Assembly (NCBI GenBank): GCA_022825385.1
Contig: JAJDWX010000006.1
Coordinates: forward strand, 1 to 64,000
DNA length: 64,000 bases
Source: Rhodothermales bacterium
Lineage (GTDB): Bacteria > Bacteroidota > Rhodothermia > Rhodothermales > VXPQ01
Direction: 5' to 3'
Positions 21,080 through 29,644 of this stretch are shown in pieces. The notes beneath the pieces are model-generated. The model had not been told where the DNA came from, ran no database searches, and was given only the letters and a program-made list of their open reading frames with translations. Each line of letters opens with the position of its first letter. The first letter of the stretch is position 1. Position numbers and translations under genes: made by a program.

Positions 21080-22759
21080 ATGTATCGTACGCTACTTGCT
21101 CTTGCGGCCTTCGCGCTGCTTCTGCTTGCGCCCCGGGTTGCAACCGCCCAGAACCTTGTCAATGCGCCGAATTCGATTACGGGCGACGTCACGTGGACGT
21201 CGGACAATACCTATATCCTTGACGGCCATGTCTTTGTCGAAAACGGCGGCGCCCTCACCATCGAGGCGGGCACCGTCGTAAAGGGCAAGCCCAACCCCGG
21301 AGCAAACGCTTCCGCCCTTATCGTGACGCGCGGCGGTAAAATCTACGCCAACGGAACCGCCAGCGCCCCCATCGTCTTCACCGCCGAATCCGACGACGTC
21401 AACGATCCCGACGACCTGCCCCTGGACGCGCGAGGACTATGGGGAGGCGTTATCATCCTCGGCAAGGCCACCCTGAATTCCACCCCTGGAGAAACGGCTA
21501 TCGAAGGCGTGCCCGTCACCGAAGGACGCGGGCTTTACGGTTGCGATCCGGCAGGCACGGGATCGAAGATCGCTTGCGACGACGAGGACGACTCCGGCGT
21601 CTTCCGCTATGTCTCCATTCGCTACGGCGGATCGGACATCGGCTCTGGAAACGAAATCAACGGACTCACCATGGGCGGCGTCGGCTCCGGCACCACCATT
21701 GAGTACGTCGAAGTCTTCAACAACAAGGACGACGGCTTCGAATGGTTCGGCGGCACGGCCAACACCCGCTACCTCATCTCCGCATTCAACGGAGACGACG
21801 CCATGGATTACGACGAAGGCTTCCGGGGCAAGGGGCAGTTCTGGTTCGTCGTACAGGCCGCAGACATCGGCGACCGCGCCGGAGAGCACGACGGAGGAAC
21901 GAAGCCCGAAGACGGAAAACCCTACGCCGTACCCGTCATCTCCAACGCAACCTACATTGGCTCCGGCGCCAATTCGGAGAACGACGAGAACGACGACGCG
22001 CTCGAAATGCGGGACAATGCGGGTGGCAAGTACTACAACTCGATCTTCCACGACTTTCACGGCGGCGCCGTGGATATCGAAGACCTTGATTCGGGAGAAG
22101 ACAGCCGCGCGCGGCTCGAAGCAGGCGACATTGTGCTGGCCTACAACATCTTCGGATCGTTCGGCAAAGACGATATCGCCGGAAGCGACTGGGAACTTGC
22201 ATACCTGAAGGCGCCGGCGCAGGGCAACCGCATCGTCGATCCCATGCTGCGGGGCGTCAGCCGCACGAACAACGGCGGACTGGACCCCCGACCGGCGGAT
22301 GGAAGCCCCGCGCGATCGGGAGCCAACCACGACGACCTGGACGACTGGTTCCTGACGACCGACTATGTTGGGGCCTTCGGCGATGTGAACTGGGCGGCGG
22401 ACTGGGCCTTTATCTCCGACGCAGGCATCCTGACCAGGGCGGGCGCCGGCGTCCCCGAACCCACGTCGGCTGAACCCCTCCGCGAAGAAATCCCGTCTGC
22501 TTTCGCGCTGGGCCAGAACTATCCGAACCCGTTCAATCCGTCCACGACGATTGAATTTTCGCTGGAAACGGGGCAAAACGTCGCGCTCTCGGTCTACGAT
22601 ATGCTGGGCCGCCAGGTGCGCACGCTGATAGACGGCGTACAGGCGGCGGGCCAGTACCGCGTTTCGTTCGACGGGGCAGACCTCGCCAGCGGCGCGTATC
22701 TGTACGTTCTGCGGACCGAGCAACAGGTCGCCGCGAAAACGATGTCGCTCCTCAAATAA
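21080..22759 (+). CDS. Secreted protein with T9SS type A-like C-terminal sorting domain
   Basis: Signal peptide; LTIEAGTVVKG...GGKIYANGTASAPIVFTAESDD beta-helix-like repeats; C-terminal LGQNYPNPFNPSTTIEFSLETG...SVYDMLGRQVRTL...ASGAYLYVLRTE. Confidence 0.85.
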   Translation: MYRTLLALAAFALLLLAPRVATAQNLVNAPNSITGDVTWTSDNTYILDGHVFVENGGALTIEAGTVVKGKPNPGANASALIVTRGGKIYANGTASAPIVFTAESDDVNDPDDLPLDARGLWGGVIILGKATLNSTPGETAIEGVPVTEGRGLYGCDPAGTGSKIACDDEDDSGVFRYVSIRYGGSDIGSGNEINGLTMGGVGSGTTIEYVEVFNNKDDGFEWFGGTANTRYLISAFNGDDAMDYDEGFRGKGQFWFVVQAADIGDRAGEHDGGTKPEDGKPYAVPVISNATYIGSGANSENDENDDALEMRDNAGGKYYNSIFHDFHGGAVDIEDLDSGEDSRARLEAGDIVLAYNIFGSFGKDDIAGSDWELAYLKAPAQGNRIVDPMLRGVSRTNNGGLDPRPADGSPARSGANHDDLDDWFLTTDYVGAFGDVNWAADWAFISDAGILTRAGAGVPEPTSAEPLREEIPSAFALGQNYPNPFNPSTTIEFSLETGQNVALSVYDMLGRQVRTLIDGVQAAGQYRVSFDGADLASGAYLYVLRTEQQVAAKTMSLLK

Positions 22760-22871
22760 CCCTCTCCGCTGCGGCAATCCGGCGCACATTCCGGCGACAC
22801 GGTAGGTGGCTCTACATATATCCGCCGCGCCGGTTGTCCGCAGCGGCGTTTTTGACGCCTTCGGCGGTACG

Positions 22872-22908
22872 GGGCCGGGCCTGGCAATCAGGCCCGGCCC
22901 TTGTATTT
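22872..22908 (+). terminator. Rho-independent-type terminator
   Basis: Perfect 12-bp stem GGGCCGGGCCTG-GCAAT-CAGGCCCGGCCC followed by TTGTATTTT. Confidence 0.8.
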
Positions 22909-22988
22909 TCCAAAGCCCTCAATTGTAACAATGTAGCAACGACCCGGCAAAGGTATTGCACAGGGAGTAGGGGATGGCTACCTTCCAA

Positions 22989-23052
22989 GGATACGCTGAT
23001 TAAGCCCGCAAAGCGCAGAGGCCGCGAAGAATGCGCTGCGCGGAATGACGAA
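22989..23052 (+). repeat. Partial copy of the 8853-9105 REP/MITE-like family
   Basis: GGATACGCTGATTAAGCCCGCAAAGCGCAGAGGCCGCGAAGAATGCGCTGCGCGGAATGACGAA aligns to revcomp of 9041-9105: GGATACTCTGATTAAATCCGCGAAGTTCAGAGGCTGCGAGGGGTGCGCTGGCAAGGAATGACGAA. Confidence 0.7.
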
Positions 23053-23086
23053 TCTTTGCGGCATTTTTTGGTAAGCCGTTCCCCTC

Positions 23087-25087
23087 ATGACGAATCGCTG
23101 GCTTCTTCGACACGTTCCTTCCGAGCAGGCCGTCCGGGATATCGGACGGCAATTGAACGACCTCCCCCCCGCGCTTTCCCGGGCGCTCATCCTCCGGGAA
23201 ATCGACACCTACGACCGCGCGCGCGCCTTCTTTCGCCCGGTCGCCAGCGACCTGCACGATCCGTTTAGAATGAAGGACATGGGTGTCGCCGCGGACCGCG
23301 TGGCGCAGGCGATCCGGGAAAAAGAACGCATGGTCGTGTACGGCGACTATGACGTGGACGGAACGACGGCCACCGCCCTGCTGGTTTCTTCGTTGCGCTC
23401 GCTGGGCGGGGACGTGGATTTTTTCGTTCCGAACCGGTTCGAGCACGGGTACGGACTAAGCCGCACGGGCCTTGACGAGGCGGCCAAACTCGGCGCACGA
23501 CTCGTTATCGCGGTGGATTGCGGCGTCACCGCCGTGGCGGAAGCCCTGTACGCCCGCGAAAAGGGCATGGACCTGGTCGTGTGCGACCACCACACGCCAA
23601 AAGCCGAGCTCCCCGAAGCCGTGGCCGTGCTGGACCCGAAGCGTCAGGATTGCAAGTATCCCTTCAAGGAACTGGCCGGATGCAGCGTGGGCTTCAAACT
23701 GTTGCAGGCCGTACTGACGAAATTGGGGCGCGATCCGGCGACGGCCATGGATTTGCTGGACCTTGTGGCCGTCGCAACAGCCAGCGACATGGTCCCTGTG
23801 GAAGGCGAAAACCGGGTCTTGCTTGCCGTTGGCCTGGAGCGGCTTCGCACAAAGCCGTCGGTGGGCTTGCGCGCGCTGGCTTCGGTGGCGAACGTATCCC
23901 TCCGCGACTGCGCCACATCCGATATCGTGTTCAGAATGGCGCCGCGCATCAATGCCGCCGGGCGCGTGAAATCCGCCAACACCGCCATCGACCTGCTACT
24001 GACCGACGACCCTGAGAAGGCGCAGGCCTACGCGGAAGAGCTCCACGAGCTCAACGCCCAGCGGCGAGAACTGGATCAGGAAACCCTCGAATCGGCGATA
24101 ACGGCCGCCGAGCACCAGATCGCCCCAAGTAAGAAGAAACTTATGCTTTGGGGGTTTCTTCTTCCGCCTCTTCGGTTCCTTCTCCGGCATCTTCGGGGCT
24201 GGGAGCGCTGGATATCCTCGGGCAAAATGAAGCGTACGTTTGGGGGGCTCCTGCTTTGGCTTCTTCGGTTCCTTCTCCGGCATCTTCGGGGCTGGGAGCG
24301 CTGGATATCCTCGGGCAAAATGAAGCATACGCTGGTGTTGCACGACCACGCCTGGTTCCCCGGCGTGATCGGTATTGTAGCGTCTCGCCTCGTCGAGCGG
24401 TTTCATCGACCGACCATTCTCCTTGGCACCATAGACGGCGTAGTCACCGGCTCCGCCCGCTCTATCGAGGGAGTAAATATTTTCGACGCGCTACAGGAAT
24501 GCAACGGCCTGCTGGCGCGCTTCGGGGGCCATGCTTTCGCGGCAGGCCTGTCGCTCGAAATCTCCAGACTTCCGGCGTTACAGAAGCGGTTCGACCAAGC
24601 CGTAGGCAAAAGGGTGACACCCGAAACGCTCCGGCCCACCATCCATGTGGACGCCCCCTTGCGGCTGGATGAAATAGACCGCAAGTTTCTGGCGGTGCTC
24701 AAACAATTCGAGCCCTTTGGCCCAAAAAACGACCGCCCGGTGTTTCAAGCCAATGGGCTGCTTCCCGCCTGGCCCCCGCGCAAACTCGGAAAAGACGGAC
24801 AGCACCTCAAATTTAGCGTACGGCAACAACCGCAAGAAGGCCATCCGGCCAATGCCGCGCCCATAGACGCCATTGCATTCGGAATGGGATCGCGATACGA
24901 CATGCTGGAGCAATGCCGAAGCGAGCAGCAACCCTTCGACATGCTTTTTTCCGTGCAGGAAAACACCTGGAACGGGCGCACAACAATTCAGCTCCACGTC
25001 AAAGATATCCGCAAATCGATAGAAACGGATCCGCCAGTGCCGTCTTCGCCCGCTACTTCAACGAATAACGCCCGCACAGAGCCTTGA
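23087..25087 (+). CDS. recJ: Single-stranded-DNA-specific exonuclease RecJ carrying an in-frame insertion
   Basis: VVYGDYDVDGTTATALLVSSL (DHH), VICD-type VVCDHHTPKAELP, FRMAPRINAAGRV, WFPGVIGIVASRLVERFHRPTILLG. Unusual insert at ~24127-24329. Confidence 0.93.
   Translation: MTNRWLLRHVPSEQAVRDIGRQLNDLPPALSRALILREIDTYDRARAFFRPVASDLHDPFRMKDMGVAADRVAQAIREKERMVVYGDYDVDGTTATALLVSSLRSLGGDVDFFVPNRFEHGYGLSRTGLDEAAKLGARLVIAVDCGVTAVAEALYAREKGMDLVVCDHHTPKAELPEAVAVLDPKRQDCKYPFKELAGCSVGFKLLQAVLTKLGRDPATAMDLLDLVAVATASDMVPVEGENRVLLAVGLERLRTKPSVGLRALASVANVSLRDCATSDIVFRMAPRINAAGRVKSANTAIDLLLTDDPEKAQAYAEELHELNAQRRELDQETLESAITAAEHQIAPSKKKLMLWGFLLPPLRFLLRHLRGWERWISSGKMKRTFGGLLLWLLRFLLRHLRGWERWISSGKMKHTLVLHDHAWFPGVIGIVASRLVERFHRPTILLGTIDGVVTGSARSIEGVNIFDALQECNGLLARFGGHAFAAGLSLEISRLPALQKRFDQAVGKRVTPETLRPTIHVDAPLRLDEIDRKFLAVLKQFEPFGPKNDRPVFQANGLLPAWPPRKLGKDGQHLKFSVRQQPQEGHPANAAPIDAIAFGMGSRYDMLEQCRSEQQPFDMLFSVQENTWNGRTTIQLHVKDIRKSIETDPPVPSSPATSTNNARTEP
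24145..24329. repeat. 93-bp tandem duplication inside recJ
   Basis: CTTCGGTTCCTTCTCCGGCATCTTCGGGGCTGGGAGCGCTGGATATCCTCGGGCAAAATGAAGC occurs at 24170 and 24263 (period 93 bp = 31 codons). Confidence 0.9.
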
Positions 25088-25220
25088 CAACCTTACGCCT
25101 GATTCGTATACTCTACAGCCGCTGACGAAGGCGGCGTAACCCTGCACTTTGCTGGTAGAGAGGCCCCGCTTCTGGCTTAAATGGCCAGCCCAGAGAAACT
25201 ATCAACCAATTGAGATCGTA

Positions 25221-28200
25221 ATGCCCACTCATGTTACCGCCCGCCTGGCTTGGCATAATGATGGATGGAATGGCACCGTCTGCAAGTCGCCAGAGAAGAA
25301 CACTTATTGTGTGGGATCGAATTCTTTCCCTCGCGGCCTTATCGCCCGCGAGCGTAACCTTGATATAGAAAAATGTCACGCGGGCTGTTTAGCCAATACG
25401 CTTGAAGGGTACATTCCACCATGTAACTATAGTTATAATGCATTTGGCTTGGAGGAGGCGCCGGCAGCAGCTAATCCGAACGACAAGATTAGGGCCAAAC
25501 GGCGAGAGTGGATTCTTCCCCCGGCCACCGTATGTATTTGGCATTCGGATGAGGCCATGCACCGTGCTCGCAGCACTCCAGAGATGCGCTCCTTGGCCTC
25601 AGAATTTTTTGAGCCGATCAAGCATGACTGCGGTGCCAATTTGGTTTTCTACTATGCCAACTACTCCAACCCACTGTCGGAAGGCGAGGCGCCACGCTAT
25701 GTCATGATTGGTGTGTCTCGCATTAAGAAAATCGGCGACGAGTTGTTCTTCGCACATGACACATCAAAAAATACGAAGGGGTTTGGCCCCCCTATTATTT
25801 GGGCACGCAATCTCACCTCCGCATATCCAGACGAAGGCATGCGACTGCCTTACCACCGCTATCTTGATGACCCGCAACGCCTTGCAGATATCGCTGTATT
25901 TCCCGAAAATCCAGTACTCTGCAAGTATGGTTCCAGGCATGTCTCGGACGATGAAGCCATTGGGGTACTTGAGCAGTTCTTGGCAAAGGTTCGCTTGCTT
26001 AAGGAGATAGGTGACGAGACGGAGAGCTGGGACATCCAGGAAAAATGGTTGCTTGAGACCATCGCCGAGTTGTGGAATCACCGGGGACTCTATCCTGGCC
26101 TGCTGAAAGCACTACACGCGGCAGGAGCAACGGACCTCGTTGACGGAGCAAAGGATCTTTGCATCAACGAGGGCCATGATAAGGCTCGCGCGGCGGCATT
26201 CGAGATACTCGATAGCAACCGAGATAACGTACTCACCAGTGGCCTTGACAACGCGAAACGCAAACGAATCTCGCGGAATTGGAATCTGCTGAATGATGGC
26301 ACCAAGAGCCTCCTTCGCGAGATTCTCCCAAGACTGGACTTAAGCCTTGAGACAATGAAGGCGATTGCTTCGGACCAACGCGTTGAGCATAATTTGGACG
26401 TATCCGCTGATGAAATCAACACAAACCCCTATCTCCTCTCGGAACTGTACTGTGGCAAAGATGCTACTGACCGGATTGCCTGGAGTGTTGTTGATCGGGG
26501 GGTGCTTCCCTCGCCCGATCTGGGCGGTAAGCCGCTCGCAGAGATGGAATTCAACGACGAGCGCCGCTTTCGTTCGCTTTGCGTTGAGCACCTGCGGCAG
26601 GAGCCTAATCATACGTTTCGCCTTGGAGAGGACCTCGTCGTCGAGATCGCGAAGCGAATGGATCGACTGCGCGAATGGAAGCCGGAGAAGCAGGAACAGT
26701 TCACGGAAAGGTACTTTGAAGTAGACGCAGAATTTTTGTCCAAGGCACTAACGCTCAAGCCCGTTAAGTCAGGGCTGGCAGTCTACCTAAAGTCGGTTTT
26801 CGAAGACGAGAGAAAAATTGAAGAGACGCTTCAAGAACTGGTATCTCGACCTGAAATAGCTTTGCGCCGCCCAGTTACCACTTCGGACTGGCGGGCTTGG
26901 ATATATAAGACAGACAGCCTTCTCGGCAAGAAGGGTGGCCAAGACTATTCGAAAGCAACGGAAGAGCAGGTCAGCGTTTGTGAACGGCTGTTTCGGTTTC
27001 CGCTCTCCGTGGTCACTGGCCCAGCCGGCACCGGAAAAACGACTGTTATCGAAGCGCTGGCCCGGGCCGTGCGGCGTACCGAGGGAGAAGGCGCGAATAT
27101 TCTTGTGCTGGCGCCTACCGGCAAAGCTGCAGACAGGGCAAGAGAACTATTTAAAAAAGCGTCCCCGTCGTGCGTCACAACGAACACAGTGCACTTCTTC
27201 CTCGCATTGAATGGTTGGCAGAAAGACAACCTGGCGTTTAGAAGACAAGGCGGGAAGCGATCAGCTGTCGGGACGCTCATCGTGGACGAAACATCCATGC
27301 TCGATTTGGAGTTGACTGCTACTCTCTTTCGTGCCATCGATTGGCAACAGATTCGACGATTAATACTTGTAGGTGACCCGGGGCAACTTCCGCCGATCGG
27401 ACGAGGTCGCGTATTCGCCGATGTGCTCAACTGGCTGGAGTCCGAATATCCCGCAAACCTCGGGCGTCTCCGGCAAAACTTGCGCCTGTTACGCGGCAAG
27501 GTTGAGGGCCGGGGGAGTGCTATCTTGAAATTGTCCGAGCTGTTTATTGTCGATGACGAGGACAAGTCCGAAAGCGAACAAGATGCAACGACACGCGCCG
27601 ATCAGGAAAAGTTCATCGAAAAAATCTGTGCCGGCGGGAAAGTGGATGAAGATTTGGATGTGCTTTTTTGGGACGAGCCAGAGCACCTCTCCGAAAAACT
27701 GATCAAAGCCGTGGAAGCTAAGATGAACGACCCGGCCGGTTCGGAAGTCGAGCAGCCACGCAATCTCTGGTATAATGCTCTGCGCAAAACCCCAACCGCA
27801 TATCAGATATTAACGCCGCATCGGGGCGAGATGCATGGCGTGGAGGCGATTAACGCAGCGTGTCAAAAACGCATCGCGGAAAGCATTATTTCCACGATAG
27901 GAAGCGTTGATGGCATCACGTTACACGATAAGGTAATCCAGGTTCGTAACCATTCTAAACTCAAGATTTTTAATGGAGACATCGGTGTCGTCAAACCCTT
28001 CAGGCGTGACAACGAAGATTGGCACAAGCAAAAGAAAAATTCGAATTCCTTCAAGACCTTGACAAGATTTAAAGTTCATTTCACCCGTGCGGGGGTCGTT
28101 AGTTATGGCAATCTGCACGAGAGCGTAAAAGACAATCTGGAGTTAGCCTACGCTGTATCTATCCACAAGGCCCAAGGTAGCGAGTTTAAGCACACCTTCG

Positions 28201-28787
28201 TCGTCATTCCAGCGAGCAAAAAACACTCTGTGTCAACTGAACTGGTCTACACAGCTCTGACTCGAGCTAGTCGCCACTGTACGCTCCTTCTCGAAAACGA
28301 CGTCACGAGCCTGTTGGATGCGCGCCGACGGGAAAACGCCCAGACACCTCAAATCAACTCATCGCTCTTTAAGTTGCATATGGCCAAAGCAGCATTGAGC
28401 GACCGTCGCGAGTGGTATGAGGCAGGCAAGATCCACGAGGGATTGAGTGGAGATATGCTGCGCTCCAAGTCGGAAGTCATCATTGCCAATCTTCTTCACG
28501 AGAGAAGGATTTCCTTTCGGTATGAAGAGCCCTTGTTTGCGGGCGACGGCACATTGAAGCTGCCAGACTTCACCCTGACATTGGCCGGGCAAACGTTTTA
28601 TTGGGAGCACCTCGGGCGCTTGGATCTTACCAAATATGCAACGCAATGGGAAGAAAAACGTGCGTGGTACGACGATTGGTTTCCAGGGCAACTATTGATC
28701 ACCGAGGAGGGACCATCTCTTAGCAAGACAGCAGCCGCTGTAATCGACGGGCTTGTTCAAAATGATCACAACCCGACGGATGAATAG
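25221..28787 (+). CDS. RecD-like SF1 helicase with large uncharacterised N-terminal region and C-terminal PD-(D/E)XK-like nuclease domain
   Basis: Walker A VVTGPAGTGKTTVIEAL, Walker B LIVDETSMLD, VGDPGQLPPIGRGRVF, AVSIHKAQGSEF, VYTALTRASRH. C-terminal SKSEVIIANLLHERRISFRYEEPLF...LPDFTLTLAGQTFYWEHLG. ORF track start 25149; MPTHVTARLAW at 25221 is an alternative start. Confidence 0.85.
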   Translation: MPTHVTARLAWHNDGWNGTVCKSPEKNTYCVGSNSFPRGLIARERNLDIEKCHAGCLANTLEGYIPPCNYSYNAFGLEEAPAAANPNDKIRAKRREWILPPATVCIWHSDEAMHRARSTPEMRSLASEFFEPIKHDCGANLVFYYANYSNPLSEGEAPRYVMIGVSRIKKIGDELFFAHDTSKNTKGFGPPIIWARNLTSAYPDEGMRLPYHRYLDDPQRLADIAVFPENPVLCKYGSRHVSDDEAIGVLEQFLAKVRLLKEIGDETESWDIQEKWLLETIAELWNHRGLYPGLLKALHAAGATDLVDGAKDLCINEGHDKARAAAFEILDSNRDNVLTSGLDNAKRKRISRNWNLLNDGTKSLLREILPRLDLSLETMKAIASDQRVEHNLDVSADEINTNPYLLSELYCGKDATDRIAWSVVDRGVLPSPDLGGKPLAEMEFNDERRFRSLCVEHLRQEPNHTFRLGEDLVVEIAKRMDRLREWKPEKQEQFTERYFEVDAEFLSKALTLKPVKSGLAVYLKSVFEDERKIEETLQELVSRPEIALRRPVTTSDWRAWIYKTDSLLGKKGGQDYSKATEEQVSVCERLFRFPLSVVTGPAGTGKTTVIEALARAVRRTEGEGANILVLAPTGKAADRARELFKKASPSCVTTNTVHFFLALNGWQKDNLAFRRQGGKRSAVGTLIVDETSMLDLELTATLFRAIDWQQIRRLILVGDPGQLPPIGRGRVFADVLNWLESEYPANLGRLRQNLRLLRGKVEGRGSAILKLSELFIVDDEDKSESEQDATTRADQEKFIEKICAGGKVDEDLDVLFWDEPEHLSEKLIKAVEAKMNDPAGSEVEQPRNLWYNALRKTPTAYQILTPHRGEMHGVEAINAACQKRIAESIISTIGSVDGITLHDKVIQVRNHSKLKIFNGDIGVVKPFRRDNEDWHKQKKNSNSFKTLTRFKVHFTRAGVVSYGNLHESVKDNLELAYAVSIHKAQGSEFKHTFVVIPASKKHSVSTELVYTALTRASRHCTLLLENDVTSLLDARRRENAQTPQINSSLFKLHMAKAALSDRREWYEAGKIHEGLSGDMLRSKSEVIIANLLHERRISFRYEEPLFAGDGTLKLPDFTLTLAGQTFYWEHLGRLDLTKYATQWEEKRAWYDDWFPGQLLITEEGPSLSKTAAAVIDGLVQNDHNPTDE

Positions 28788-28927
28788 AGCGTCTCAACAC
28801 TAAAGCAGTGCATCGACGATAAGCACCCGGAGGTTCGAAAGGCTCACGGTTCCACACTGTTTCGGCAGCAGCGGCACGATTTTTCAAATTGGGCCTTCGG
28901 CGAACATAGCCTCCCGCCTGCGCGGCG

Positions 28928-29614
28928 CTATGCTATCCGCCCCCTGATACGCATCATGTGCCGCCGAAACACTTCGAAGCCGGTCCGCCGCACCGCCTCG
29001 TCCCAGGCGAACCACGCCACATCGGTGATGTCTTCTTCGGCCTGCGGGATAAAACGCTCGGCGGTCGTGGTCATGTGAAACCAGTGCGTGGTTTTTACCG
29101 CATACGCATACCCTCCCCGGCGCGTATGCACATCGTAGCCATACACGGTAGCGCCCAGCGGCGGCCCGAGGCGCACCTCCCGAACGCCCAGTTCTTCCCG
29201 CGCCTCCCGGAGCGCGCATTGCCGCGCGTTCTCGTTCTTTTTGCCCTTTCCCTTGGGCAAATCCCACAGGCCTCGCCGAAAAATCAGCAGCACTTCCGTC
29301 TCCGCCCCCTGACGGCGCGTAACGATCCCGCCTGCAGCCCCAATGGCGACAGGCGGACGATACGGCGCAACATTGCATAGCGCTTCCGGCGGGGCATGGG
29401 ATCGCCAGTCGTACCCCGCCGCGCCGCTTGCATACGCGTCGATAACGACAATCCGCTCCGAACAGGCCGTTTGCGCTTCCTCGAAACGCTCGAAGGTCGG
29501 GAGAGTATCTTTCCGCGGATGGAGACCTTCCCGGACCGCCTTGCTTGCCCGCCGCGCATCGGCGCAGCAAAACGCCAGGCGGCTTGTGACGTCTCCCTGG
29601 ACAACCTCGCGCAT
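28928..29614 (-). CDS. NUDIX hydrolase
   Basis: Nudix box GKGKKNENARQCALREAREELGV (GX5EX7REUXEEXGU). Start placed at MREVVQGDVTSRLAF (29614) because the longer ORF overlaps pgi. Confidence 0.88.
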   Translation of the reverse strand: MREVVQGDVTSRLAFCCADARRASKAVREGLHPRKDTLPTFERFEEAQTACSERIVVIDAYASGAAGYDWRSHAPPEALCNVAPYRPPVAIGAAGGIVTRRQGAETEVLLIFRRGLWDLPKGKGKKNENARQCALREAREELGVREVRLGPPLGATVYGYDVHTRRGGYAYAVKTTHWFHMTTTAERFIPQAEEDITDVAWFAWDEAVRRTGFEVFRRHMMRIRGRIA

Positions 29615-29644
29615 GTTTATCCTCTTTAATGTATAGACCGCTTT

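Noticed and set aside
24076-24406. Possible separate minus-strand gene or CRISPR-like repeat in recJ
   Set aside because: Only two tandem 93-bp units with no spacers, and the host frame remains open. Better explained as an inverted, duplicated insertion.
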